From Gemmatimonadota bacterium (GTDB lineage Bacteria > Gemmatimonadota > Gemmatimonadetes > Longimicrobiales > Gaopeijiaceae), in the NCBI GenBank assembly GCA_016873995.1, contig VGVR01000005.1, positions 101,466-165,465 on the forward strand: a stretch of DNA of 64,000 nucleotides. The letters run 5' to 3'. Numbering within the stretch: position 1 is the stretch's first letter; each line of letters starts with the position of its first letter. This document shows positions 8,308-17,073 of the stretch, piece after piece. A model generated the notes under the pieces. That model did no database searches and was not told the origin of the DNA. It worked only from the letters and a program-made list of their open reading frames with translations. Position numbers and translations under genes: made by a program.

Positions 8308-9402
8308 ATGAGGCGACTCGCCGTCGCTTTCGTGGTGCAGGGCGAGGGGCGCGGCCACATGACGCAGGCGCTCGCGCTCGCGCGCTTCCTCGGTGACGCG
8401 GGGCACGAAGTGAGTCGGGTGCTCGTGGGCGTGAGCCCCTTCCGCACGGTACCGGAGTACTTCGCCGCGGAGATCGGTGCGCCCGTGGAAACGTTCGACG
8501 CACCCACACAAGTCCCCGATCGCGCCTCGCGCGGGGTGTCGCCCACACGTACCGCGGCGGACGCGCTCCGCAGGCTTCCCCGTTTCGTCCGGAGCGGTCG
8601 ACGGGTTCACGAGGTCACCGAGCGCGCCGACGTCGTGGTGAACTTCCTCGACTTGGTGGCCGGATTGGCACGTTTGGCATTTCGTGGTCGCGCACCACGA
8701 GTGGCGATTGCGCATAACTACGTCTTCCAGCACCCGGCGCTCACGGCAGCACCCGGAAGCGCGCTCGCTCGACGGGCAGTCCTCGGGTACGCACGACTCA
8801 CTGCGGCCGGAGCCCGCACGCGGGTGGCACTCAGCTTCGGTCCTCTTCCCGCCTCTTCGGACGAACGACTGATCGTAGCACCTCCTCTCCTGCGACCCTG
8901 GCTGGAGCGCGCGCAACCGCGCGAAGGCGGGTATCTGCTGGCCTACGCGCTCAATCCGGGCTACGGAGATGCCCTTGCGGCATGGCATCGTCGCCAGCGG
9001 GGAGTCACCGTGCACTGCTACGTGGACGGGGGCCAGGCGGCCCTGCGTAGCGTACCCGCAGATGGCTTTCATGCTCACGCCTTGAGGGCCGAACCGTTTC
9101 TCCGCCATCTCGAAGGGTGTCGCGCCTACGTGGGCACCGCCGGCTTCGAGTTGGTGTGCGAGGCGTTCTACTTGGGGAAGCCTGCCTTGCTGGTCCCGAC
9201 CGAAGGACAATACGAGCAGACGCTCAACGCCTGGGACGCCCGCCGCGCCGGCGCGGCAGTGGTGGGAACGTACGCCGACCTCGACGGGTTCTGGGCCGAT
9301 CCGCCCGTGCCCGGCCGTGAGGCGGTCGAGGACTTCCGTGGCTGGGTGAGGAGGGCGCCGGACATGCTGGTCGACATCGTCGAGCGCGCGGCGGCACGTT
9401 GA
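8308..9402 (+). CDS. MurG/UGT-like glycosyltransferase
   Basis: The 364-aa protein has a GT-B layout: an N-terminal AFVVQGEGRGHMTQALALARFL with the Gly-rich donor-fold loop and HMTQ signature of MurG/MGT relatives, and a C-terminal nucleotide-sugar region AYVGTAGFELVCEAFYLGKPALLVPTEGQYEQTLNA (about residues 275-310), which matches the Glyco_tran_28 C-terminal pattern of GTs that act on lipid or polyprenol acceptors. No signal peptide is evident. Its stop overlaps the TTG start of the next gene by 4 nt (TTGA), so the two are translationally coupled. Sugar and acceptor are unknown. Confidence 0.8.
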   Translation: MRRLAVAFVVQGEGRGHMTQALALARFLGDAGHEVSRVLVGVSPFRTVPEYFAAEIGAPVETFDAPTQVPDRASRGVSPTRTAADALRRLPRFVRSGRRVHEVTERADVVVNFLDLVAGLARLAFRGRAPRVAIAHNYVFQHPALTAAPGSALARRAVLGYARLTAAGARTRVALSFGPLPASSDERLIVAPPLLRPWLERAQPREGGYLLAYALNPGYGDALAAWHRRQRGVTVHCYVDGGQAALRSVPADGFHAHALRAEPFLRHLEGCRAYVGTAGFELVCEAFYLGKPALLVPTEGQYEQTLNAWDARRAGAAVVGTYADLDGFWADPPVPGREAVEDFRGWVRRAPDMLVDIVERAAAR

Positions 9403-10520
9403 CGCTGCGCATCGAGCAGGTGGATGGACGGAGCGGCGTCGCGGCGTTCATCGATGCGGCCTGGAAAGTGCAGGCCGGCCGGGGGACGCTGTGGGTGCCG
9501 CCCCTCCGGGCCATGGTGAAGGACGGCCTCGACGTGCGCGGCAATCCGTTCTACCGGGAGGCGGACCGGGCGCTCTTCCTGGCGCGGCGCCGGGGCGAGG
9601 TTGTCGGTAGGATCGCGGCGGTCGAGAACCGCTGGCACAACCGGCATCACGACGATCGCGTGGGCTTTTTCGGGTTCTTCGAATGTCTGGACGACCACGA
9701 GACAGCCCGTGAGCTCCTTGCTGCAGCAGAGCGCTGGCTGATTGCCCGCGGGCTCACCACCGTGCGCGGGCCCATGAGCCCATCGATGAACCACGAGTGC
9801 GGGCTGCTGGTGGACGGCTTCGACGCCCCGCCGGTGCTCATGACACCCTGGAATCCTCCCTACTACGGCTCCCTCGTCGAGGGCGCCGGGTACGCGAAGG
9901 CCCAGGATCTACTGGGCTACTGGATCCCCGCAGGCGACAAGCTCGCGGTGCCCGACCGCGTGCGACGCCTCGCAGAGCGCGCGCTGCGGAGCACACGAGT
10001 TACGTTCCGCACCCTCGACGTCGACGTGCTCCAACAGGAAGCGCGCAAAGTGCTGGACCTCTACGTCGAGGCCTGGTCGGGCAACTGGGGCTTCGTGCCT
10101 CCGTCGTGGGACGAGTTCTGGCACACCGCACGCGACCTGAAGTCCGTGCTCGCCGCGGAGTTCTCCTTCGTGGCCGAAGTCGACGGGGAGATCGTCGGCT
10201 TCATGCTGATCGCGCGTGACATCAATGTCTTGTTGCGCGACATGCCTTCGGGCCGACTCTGGCCCACGAACCTGGTGCGCCTCCTTCTCGGCTTGAAGAA
10301 GATCATGCGCGGCCGCGTGGTCTTGCTCGGCCTCCGGTCGGAATACCGGAACCGCGGACTCTTCCCGCTCTTCGCGTACGAGGCGGCGCGTCGGGCGCTG
10401 GCGATCAATGCCGAAGGCGCGGAGGCGTCCTGGGTCCTCGGCGACAACGAGGCGCTCGTGGCGCCGCTCGAGGCGATGGGCCTCGCCGCCTACAAGCGCT
10501 GGCGCATTTACCAAAAGTAG
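9399..10520 (+). CDS. GNAT-like N-acyltransferase superfamily protein (YghO-like)
   Basis: A 373-aa protein without a clear catalytic assignment. It has the layout of large GNAT-fold proteins such as YghO: an N-terminal region with NPFYREADRALFLARRRGEVVGRIAAVENR, a middle segment GPMSPSMNHECGLLVDGF followed by MTPWNPPYYGSLVEGAGY, and a second GNAT-like half ending GRVVLLGLRSEYRNRGLFPLFAYEA. The last motif resembles an acetyl-CoA pyrophosphate loop. The start is TTG 9399, overlapping the upstream glycosyltransferase stop by 4 nt, and no nearby ATG fits. Coupled expression suggests a shared acceptor, perhaps a lipid or glycoconjugate; this is inference. Confidence 0.65.
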   Translation: MTLRIEQVDGRSGVAAFIDAAWKVQAGRGTLWVPPLRAMVKDGLDVRGNPFYREADRALFLARRRGEVVGRIAAVENRWHNRHHDDRVGFFGFFECLDDHETARELLAAAERWLIARGLTTVRGPMSPSMNHECGLLVDGFDAPPVLMTPWNPPYYGSLVEGAGYAKAQDLLGYWIPAGDKLAVPDRVRRLAERALRSTRVTFRTLDVDVLQQEARKVLDLYVEAWSGNWGFVPPSWDEFWHTARDLKSVLAAEFSFVAEVDGEIVGFMLIARDINVLLRDMPSGRLWPTNLVRLLLGLKKIMRGRVVLLGLRSEYRNRGLFPLFAYEAARRALAINAEGAEASWVLGDNEALVAPLEAMGLAAYKRWRIYQK

Positions 10521-10586
10521 GCTGCCAGCCGGAGCGACGAGAACGCGTCCGCGCCGTCAGCGGTGCGCGCCCTAAGCGCTCGCGTC

Positions 10587-11975
10587 CTACGCGCTCTGAG
10601 GCTCCAGCACCTTCGTCGGCTTCGACCCAGCTGCGGCGACGACGAGATATGCGCTCGCGGCGACCGCCAGCGACAGCAGGTACGGGTAGGGCACCAGCAG
10701 AACGTAAGCACCCAGAATCCAAGTGCTCACACCCGCGACCAGTGCTGCGAGCGCGCTCGCCGTGCCACCGATGCGCGTGAATAGGCCGAACACCACCACG
10801 GTCACGACGCCGGCGCTACCGAACGAGGAAGCTTCTTCCACCAGCTCGTAGACGCGCTCTGCCCTGACCGCCATGAGGTAAGCCACGATGCCGAACACGG
10901 CGACGCCAGCCCGCGCGATGCGAACCTTCGCCCGCTCCGTCAGACCTGGCCGCATCTGCACGATGACGTTGTGGGACACGAGCGCGGAGGCCATCAGGAG
11001 CGCGCTGTCGACGGTCGAGAGGATGGCGGAAACCAGTCCGCCCGCGAATAACACGAACAGGAACGTCGGCAGGTACTGCTGCGCGAGGGCGGGCAGAATC
11101 TGTTCGGGCTCTTCGAGGCCGGGCAGAAGCGACGCGCCCATCAGCCCGAGCGCCACGGGCATGAGACCTATCGTGAGGTACGCCACGCCTCCCGCGACGG
11201 TCGCGTTCCTGGCCACCGCCGCGGAGCGGCTCGCGAGCATGCGCGCGACGAGCTCGGCAGCCACCATCGAGCCCACGATCGGCACCGTCCACTCCTCGAT
11301 GATCTCCAGGAGCGGTCGGGGCTCTGCCCCGAGCGGGTTGAACTGCGCGGGCTCGAGCGCCGCCAGCGGCTCGAGGCCTTCCGTGCGCAGAATGGTGACC
11401 ATGAGAACGATCAGCCCGAACACCAGCGCGCTCCCCTGCACCACATCGGTCCAAGCGTCCGCGAGTAACCCGCCGAACATCGTGTACGCGATCACCACGA
11501 CTGCGGCGAAGGCCAGCATGGCCTCGACCTCGAAGCCCGAAGCCGAGGAGAGCACCTGCCCGAACGCCCGAATCTGAGCCGCCGCCCAGAAGAGCGACGT
11601 CGGCACGATCAGAAGCACGGCGAGCCGCTCGACTGATGTGTCGAAGCGCAGCCGGAAGAGGTCAGCCAACGTCGTGAGCTTCAGTTTCCACAATGGGACG
11701 GCGAAGACGAGCCCCGTCAGAATCACGCAGATTCCATAGCCGAACGGATCGGCGGAGCCGCCCGCCATTCCTCGCTCGTAGATCGCGCCCGCAGCTCCAA
11801 TGCACGTCTCGGCGCCGAACCAAGTGGCGAACACGCTGAACGTGGCCAGCACGGGGCCGAAGGACCTCCCTGCGACCAGGTAGTCGGCCTCGGTCTCGAT
11901 GCGACGGGACACGACCACCCCAATCGCCAGCTGGACGAGGATATACGCCAGGATCCCCCAGAGCAGGGGCGTCAC
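10587..11975 (-). CDS. Sodium:solute symporter family transporter
   Basis: A 462-aa inner-membrane protein with about 13 hydrophobic segments, in the SSS family (Na+-coupled uptake of sugars, amino acids, carboxylates or similar). Family features visible are EADYLVAGRSFGPVLATFSVFATWFGAETCIGAAG near the N-terminus, FGGLLADAWTDVVQG in the middle and FAGGLVSAILSTVDSALLMASALVSHNV (about residues 310-340), the latter including the Ser-Thr Na+-site region of SSS proteins. The substrate is not deducible. It is convergent with the GNAT-like gene and divergent from the S9 peptidase gene. Confidence 0.88.
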   Translation of the reverse strand: MTPLLWGILAYILVQLAIGVVVSRRIETEADYLVAGRSFGPVLATFSVFATWFGAETCIGAAGAIYERGMAGGSADPFGYGICVILTGLVFAVPLWKLKLTTLADLFRLRFDTSVERLAVLLIVPTSLFWAAAQIRAFGQVLSSASGFEVEAMLAFAAVVVIAYTMFGGLLADAWTDVVQGSALVFGLIVLMVTILRTEGLEPLAALEPAQFNPLGAEPRPLLEIIEEWTVPIVGSMVAAELVARMLASRSAAVARNATVAGGVAYLTIGLMPVALGLMGASLLPGLEEPEQILPALAQQYLPTFLFVLFAGGLVSAILSTVDSALLMASALVSHNVIVQMRPGLTERAKVRIARAGVAVFGIVAYLMAVRAERVYELVEEASSFGSAGVVTVVVFGLFTRIGGTASALAALVAGVSTWILGAYVLLVPYPYLLSLAVAASAYLVVAAAGSKPTKVLEPQSA

Positions 11976-12207
11976 GCGCCGCTCATCCCGCCCGACCGCC
12001 GTCGCGTGGGCACGCCGTGCGCCTGCATGGCCTCCTCCGGATGGGGTGCGCGCGGCGCATGTTACGGGGCGGCATCCGGAGGGACAACGCGCCGGTCATC
12101 TGACGGATCCGAGACCGGAAGCCACCCGCCGAGTCCCGGACCCACTCCTACCCTGACGTGGTAACCACACGCAGAAGGCCTATCGACCGAGCCACGAGGG
12201 CAAATCC

Positions 12208-14454
12208 ATGAGACGAGTGACGAGTACCGCCTTGTTGTTCCTGTGGGGATTCGCGTCGGGGCTCACGGCGCAGCAACGCCTGGCTAGCGTGGAACAGTCG
12301 CTCGGGTTCTCGGGCGCGCTGGCGGGCCGCGCGGGGCCGGCGAGCCTCAACTGGATCGACGACGGGCGGCGCTTCTCGTACACAGTGACCAACCCTCAGA
12401 CCCGTCGCTCGGAGGTGCGCGGCTACGACGCCGCCACGCAGCGCGACGAGCTGCTCTTCGACCCGTCTACGCTCATGGTCCCGGGGACGAACCAACCGCT
12501 CGAATACGAGTCGTTCACCTGGTCGAGCGATTCCGAGCACATCGTCTTCCAATCCGACTTCCGCCCCATCTACCGCAACTCCGGCGTCGCCGACTTCTAC
12601 ATCTACGGCGTCGACGATCGCTCGGTCGTGCTCGCAGCCGACGACGCGCGCACGGCTGAACTGTCGCCGGACGGCGCCTTCTTTGCGTACGAGCGCGGGG
12701 GTGACCTCTACGTGTACGACACGAACGCTGACACCGAGAGGCGCCTCACGGCCACGGGAACCGAAACCGTGTGGAACGGCGTCTTCGACTGGGTCTACGA
12801 GGAAGAGTTCGGACTCACTCAAGCGTGGAATTGGAGTCCCGACAGCCGCCGCATCGCCTACTGGCAGACTCGCGTCGCCGACGTACCCACCATCCAAATC
12901 ACGGACTGGGAGGGCCAGTACCCGAGCTGGACCGTCATGCCCTATCCGAAGGTGGGGCAGCCGAACTCCGAGGTGCAGATCGGCGTCGTCGACGTCGCAA
13001 CGGGCGAGACGCGGTGGATGGAGGTTGGCATCGCCGACGAGCACTACGTCCCGCGCATCTACTGGACCAGCGACCCCAGCACGCTCGCGGTCGTCACGCT
13101 CAACCGCGCCCAGAACCATCTCCAGCTCTTCTTCTTCGACGTGCGCTCGGGCGAGCGCCGTCAGGTCATGGAGGAGCGAAGCGAAGCGTGGATCGACGTC
13201 TTCGACTTCTTCGCGAGCGTGCTGCACTACTTCTACTTCCCGGAGGGCGTGCGCGAGTTCTTCTGGATCAGCGACCGGGACGGCTACAACCACCTCTACC
13301 GCTACTCGTACGACGGGCGGCTGCTCAACCAGGTCACGCGCGGGGATTGGGTGGTGACGCGCGTGGAGGGGATCGATGCTGCGTCGCAGACGATTTTCTA
13401 CACGGGGACCGAGGCGAGCCCGCTCGAGCGCCATCTGTACTCGATTCGCTTCGACGGCAGCAACAAGCGGAAGCTCACGCCCGAGGCGGGCAATCATTCC
13501 ATCGACATGTCGCCGAACACGGACTTCTACGTGGACACGTGGTCGAGCACCACGAGGCCGCGCCAGGTCGAGCTCTGGAGCACGGAGGGAAGCGGCCGAC
13601 GCCTGGCCACGCTGGAGGCCAATGCCCAGGTCGACCAGCTGGTTCGAAACTACGCGTACAGCCCGAACGAGCTCTTCAGCTTCGTGACCACGGACGGCGT
13701 TCGCCTCGACGGTGCCATGGTGCGCCCGCCGAACTTCGACGCTTCGCAACCACACCCGGTGCTGGTCTCCATCTACGGCGGCCCCGGGTCGCAGCAGGTC
13801 TACAACGAGTTCGCCTCGGATGGCTGGGCCCAGTATTTGGCGCAGCAGGGATACATCGTGGTCGGCCTCAACAACCGGGGCTCGGGCAACTACGGCCGCG
13901 ACTTCATGGAAGTCGTCTACAAGGAGCTCGGCCGTTGGGAGGCGAACGACTTCGCCGAGCTGGCCCGCTGGCTCGCAACCCAGCCGGGTGTGGATGGCGG
14001 GCGGATGGCCATCCTCGGCACCAGTTACGGCGGATACATGGCGGTCATGACACTCCTGCGGCACCCCGGCGTCTTCAGGCTCGGCGTCGCCAACTCGCCG
14101 CTCACCGACTGGCGGCTCTATGACACCATCTACGCCGAGCGATACCACGGGCTCGTCCAAGACGACGACGCACCGTATGAGACCAGCTCGGTCCTCAACA
14201 AGGTCGAGTCCCTCCAGGATCACCTTCTCTTGATCCACTCGGGCATGGACGAGAACGTGCACCCCCAGAACACCATGCAGCTCCTGACGGCGCTCATCGG
14301 GGCCGGCAAGGATGCCGACTTGCGCTTCTTCCCGCCCGGCGCGCATGGCGCGGCGTACGACTTCCCCAGCTACGTCACCATGCACGAGGTCTACACGAAC
14401 CAGCTCTGCGAGTACGTGGCCACCAGCTGCACTCCCACCAACCTCAACCGATGA
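12208..14454 (+). CDS. Exported dipeptidyl-peptidase IV-like S9 peptidase
   Basis: The 748-aa precursor begins with a signal peptide (MRRVTSTALLFLWGFASGLTA, cleavage near AQQ). An N-terminal beta-propeller (DPPIV_N; the segment FNGVFDWVYEEEFG-like at about residue 190 provides the double Glu of DPP IV family enzymes) is followed by an alpha/beta hydrolase. The triad is visible: Ser in GTSYGGYMA (about 613), Asp in HSGMDENVHPQNT (about 690) and His in PPGAHGAAYD (about 720). It probably cleaves X-Pro (or X-Ala) dipeptides from peptides in the periplasm. Length is typical. It lies 72 nt upstream of the CADD-like gene. Confidence 0.93.
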   Translation: MRRVTSTALLFLWGFASGLTAQQRLASVEQSLGFSGALAGRAGPASLNWIDDGRRFSYTVTNPQTRRSEVRGYDAATQRDELLFDPSTLMVPGTNQPLEYESFTWSSDSEHIVFQSDFRPIYRNSGVADFYIYGVDDRSVVLAADDARTAELSPDGAFFAYERGGDLYVYDTNADTERRLTATGTETVWNGVFDWVYEEEFGLTQAWNWSPDSRRIAYWQTRVADVPTIQITDWEGQYPSWTVMPYPKVGQPNSEVQIGVVDVATGETRWMEVGIADEHYVPRIYWTSDPSTLAVVTLNRAQNHLQLFFFDVRSGERRQVMEERSEAWIDVFDFFASVLHYFYFPEGVREFFWISDRDGYNHLYRYSYDGRLLNQVTRGDWVVTRVEGIDAASQTIFYTGTEASPLERHLYSIRFDGSNKRKLTPEAGNHSIDMSPNTDFYVDTWSSTTRPRQVELWSTEGSGRRLATLEANAQVDQLVRNYAYSPNELFSFVTTDGVRLDGAMVRPPNFDASQPHPVLVSIYGGPGSQQVYNEFASDGWAQYLAQQGYIVVGLNNRGSGNYGRDFMEVVYKELGRWEANDFAELARWLATQPGVDGGRMAILGTSYGGYMAVMTLLRHPGVFRLGVANSPLTDWRLYDTIYAERYHGLVQDDDAPYETSSVLNKVESLQDHLLLIHSGMDENVHPQNTMQLLTALIGAGKDADLRFFPPGAHGAAYDFPSYVTMHEVYTNQLCEYVATSCTPTNLNR

Positions 14455-14526
14455 CCTGACGACGCTGTTATCATTCGCGCCGTCCGTGCCTCACGATATA
14501 CCGAACTCGACAGAACCATACACGAC

Positions 14527-15204
14527 ATGACACAAAGCGAAGCGCTACGACAGTTGGACGAGATGATCCGCGAGCGGTCGATCCTCCAGCACCCGTTCTA
14601 TCGGGCGTGGAGCCAGGGGATGCTCACCAAGGATCAGCTCGCCACGTATGCGCGCATCTACTACGCTCACGTCGAGGCCTTCCCGCGCTATCTCGAGGCG
14701 GCCCTGGCTCACGCCGAGGATCCCCAAGTGCGCGCGGAGCTCGCCGACAACCTGGCGGACGAGATGGGCAACCCGGCGCCGCACGACGCACTCTGGCTCG
14801 ACTTCGCGGAGGGCGTGGGGGCCAATCGCACGGACGTGATGGCCTCAGGGCCTCATCCGCACGCAGCGGCTATGGTGTCGACGTTCACCAAGTTGACCGC
14901 CGAGAGCTTGGCGACCGGCGTCGCGGCGCTTTACGCGTATGAGTCGCAGCAGCCGGACGTCTCGTGCACCAAGGCGCATGGCCTGCGCGAGTTCTACGGC
15001 ATCGAAGAAGCGAGCACCCTAGCGTACTTCACTGTGCACGAGGCCGCCGACGTCCGCCACCGCGCGGGCGAACGCGAGGCGCTCGCCGCGTGCCTCGCTG
15101 CGGGCGTGCCGGCTCACGTGATCCACGGCGCGGCGGCGGAAGCGCTCGACGCGTACTGGGGTCTGCTCGACGGCGTCTGTGCGGAGGTCGGCATCTCCTG
15201 CTGA
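14527..15204 (+). CDS. CADD-family diiron oxygenase, predicted p-aminobenzoate synthase
   Basis: This 225-aa all-helical protein belongs to the TenA/PqqC-like CADD family. In Chlamydia, CADD makes p-aminobenzoate for folate by an oxygen-dependent self-sacrificing reaction that consumes one of its own tyrosines and a lysine nitrogen. Equivalents of the residues known in CADD are all found with matching spacing: Glu79, His86, Glu139, His171, Asp175 and His178 as metal ligands, Lys149, Tyr138, Tyr167 and the N-terminal Tyr25 in HPFYRAW (counterpart of the sacrificed tyrosine). TenA thiaminase would instead need an active-site Cys pattern that is absent. Function is inferred from residues, not neighbours: the SulP gene follows and folate genes are not adjacent. 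Confidence 0.82.
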   Translation: MTQSEALRQLDEMIRERSILQHPFYRAWSQGMLTKDQLATYARIYYAHVEAFPRYLEAALAHAEDPQVRAELADNLADEMGNPAPHDALWLDFAEGVGANRTDVMASGPHPHAAAMVSTFTKLTAESLATGVAALYAYESQQPDVSCTKAHGLREFYGIEEASTLAYFTVHEAADVRHRAGEREALAACLAAGVPAHVIHGAAAEALDAYWGLLDGVCAEVGISC

Positions 15205-15226
15205 ACGGGATGATCGAAGCCCGCAA

Positions 15227-16966
15227 ATGTCGGAAGGCCGACTAGCGACTCGGTGGCCGGAGGACCTGCGGCCCAAGTTGGTTGCGGTCCTCCGCGAAGG
15301 GCTCACGAAAGACATCGTCCTCCACGACGTCCTCGCGGGCGTCGTCGTGGGCATCGTGGCGCTCCCGCTCGCGATCGCATTCGGGATCGCGTCGGGCGTG
15401 CGCCCTGAGCAGGGGCTCTACACGGCGATCGTGGCGGGACTCGTCATCTCCGTGTTTTCGGGGAGCCGCGTCCAGATCGGTGGGCCGACGGGGGCGTTCG
15501 TCATCCTCGTCTTCTCGATCGTGCAAGAGTTCGGGTACGATGGTCTGGCGGTCGCGACCCTGCTCGCCGGTGCGCTCCTCATCGCGATGGGGTGGGCCCG
15601 CCTGGGCGCGGTCATCCGCTTCATTCCCTATCCGGTGACCGTGGGCTTCACCACGGGTATCGCGCTCGTCATCGCCATTGGGCAGATCCCGGACGCTTTC
15701 GGCCTACGCCTCGCCGATGCCGAAGCGGACTTCCTGCCGCGCGTCCTTTCGTACTTCGACGCCCGCGGCACCGTCGACCCGGTGGCGCTGACTCTCACCG
15801 CGGCCACCATCGCCGTCTTGTTGGTGTGGCCGAGGGTGTCGCGCAGGCTCCCCGGCCCCCTCGTTGCGCTCGTGCTCACCACCGCGGTCACCCACTTCCT
15901 CGACCTGGACGTCGAGACCATCCAGAGCCGCTTCGGCGGCGTCCCCTCGACGCTCCCCGAGCTCCGTGTCCCGAGAGTCGACCTCTCCGTAGTTCCCGAC
16001 CTGCTCCAGCCCGCGCTCGCGATCGCGCTCCTCGCCGGTATCGAGTCGCTCCTCTCGGCGGTCGTCGCAGACGGCATGACGGGGCGACGCCACCGGGCCA
16101 ACGCGGAGCTCGTGGCCCAAGGGCTCGCGAACCTCGCGTCGCCGCTATTCGGCGGTATTCCCGCGACGGGGGCGATCGCTCGCACGGCGACCAACGTGAA
16201 GAACGGGGGCCGTACGCCGGTCGCGGGCATCGTGCACGCGCTCACCCTGCTCGTCGTCCTCACGACGATCGGTCGCTGGGTCGCGCTGGTGCCCATGGCC
16301 GCACTCGCGGCCCTTCTGCTGGTGGTCGCCTACAACATGAGCGAGCTGCGCGTATTCCGCTGCCTCTTGCGAGGCCCGCGGAGCGACGTGCTCGTCCTGT
16401 TGACGACCTTCTTGCTGACCGTGCTGGTCGACCTCGTCATGGCGATCGAGGTGGGTATCGTGCTCGCGGCCCTGCTCTTCATCCGTCGCATGAGCGAGGT
16501 GACGACCGTGCGCGCGATCACCGATGAGCTCACCGACGAAGAGCGCGCGAGCTTCGCCGCAGAGGACGCCGACGTCGTGTTGCCCGACGGAACCGAGGTC
16601 TTCGAGGTGGCCGGTTCGTTCTTCTTCGGCTCGGCGCAGCGGTTCAGCGAGGTGCTGTCCGAGATTCGCAGCAGGCCACGCTTCGTGATCCTCCGCATGC
16701 GCGACGTTCTCGCACTCGACTCGACGGGGCTCTACGCGCTCGAGCAGGTGCACGACCGCCTGCGCAAACGCGGCACACGTCTGATACTCTCGGGCGTGCA
16801 CGCGCAGCCGATGAACGTGTTGGTCCGTGCGGGAACGTACGAGCGTCTCGGCGTCGACAACATCAAAGCCACGTTCCGGGAGGCCGCGGTCCGTGCTTGG
16901 GAGCTGAGCGACGAAACGCCGCCGGTGCCAACGCAGGCCGACGCAGGGACTTCGCCGACGCGGTAG
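15227..16966 (+). CDS. SulP family anion transporter with STAS domain
   Basis: The 579-aa product has a membrane domain of 12-14 segments beginning HDVLAGVVVGIVALPLAIAFGIASG (the SulP signature near residues 33-57), GGPTGAFVILVFSIVQ and GIPATGAIARTATNVKNGG, followed by a cytosolic STAS domain from about residue 460 (DGTEVFEVAGSFFFGSAQRF, LRMRDVLALDSTGLYAL). SulP proteins move sulfate, bicarbonate or other anions coupled to Na+ or H+; the substrate is unknown. ATG 15227 is preferred; an upstream in-frame ATG at 15179 overlaps the CADD-like gene. Convergent with the next gene. Confidence 0.92.
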   Translation: MSEGRLATRWPEDLRPKLVAVLREGLTKDIVLHDVLAGVVVGIVALPLAIAFGIASGVRPEQGLYTAIVAGLVISVFSGSRVQIGGPTGAFVILVFSIVQEFGYDGLAVATLLAGALLIAMGWARLGAVIRFIPYPVTVGFTTGIALVIAIGQIPDAFGLRLADAEADFLPRVLSYFDARGTVDPVALTLTAATIAVLLVWPRVSRRLPGPLVALVLTTAVTHFLDLDVETIQSRFGGVPSTLPELRVPRVDLSVVPDLLQPALAIALLAGIESLLSAVVADGMTGRRHRANAELVAQGLANLASPLFGGIPATGAIARTATNVKNGGRTPVAGIVHALTLLVVLTTIGRWVALVPMAALAALLLVVAYNMSELRVFRCLLRGPRSDVLVLLTTFLLTVLVDLVMAIEVGIVLAALLFIRRMSEVTTVRAITDELTDEERASFAAEDADVVLPDGTEVFEVAGSFFFGSAQRFSEVLSEIRSRPRFVILRMRDVLALDSTGLYALEQVHDRLRKRGTRLILSGVHAQPMNVLVRAGTYERLGVDNIKATFREAAVRAWELSDETPPVPTQADAGTSPTR

Positions 16967-17047
16967 CCGCGACCACTGGATGCCCCCCCAAAACGCAACT
17001 CGGCCCGCCAGCGCGCGGTGGCGCCGGCAGGCTGGTTGCAGTCTATT

Positions 17048-17064
17048 CGCGGCTCCGAGCCGCG
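17048..17064. terminator. Short GC-rich hairpin between convergent genes
   Basis: A 7-bp perfect stem (CGCGGCT/AGCCGCG) with a 3-nt loop lies in the 107-nt gap between the convergent SulP and exported-protein genes. There is no T-tract on either side, so a bidirectional terminator is only a reasonable guess. Confidence 0.35.
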
Positions 17065-17073
17065 CGCAGGTCC

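Noticed and set aside
6755..8311. A 518-codon plus-strand frame opposite lpd
   Set aside because: Antisense to lpd, which has all catalytic motifs; no homology seen.
12148..14385. A 745-codon minus-strand open frame opposite the S9 peptidase
   Set aside because: It is exactly antisense to a well-supported gene with an intact catalytic triad; long antisense frames are common at this GC content and the translation shows no family pattern.
14527..15204. TenA thiaminase II assignment for the CADD-like gene
   Set aside because: The metal-ligand set and Lys/Tyr residues fit CADD at matching spacing; thiaminase requires a catalytic Cys that is not at the expected place.
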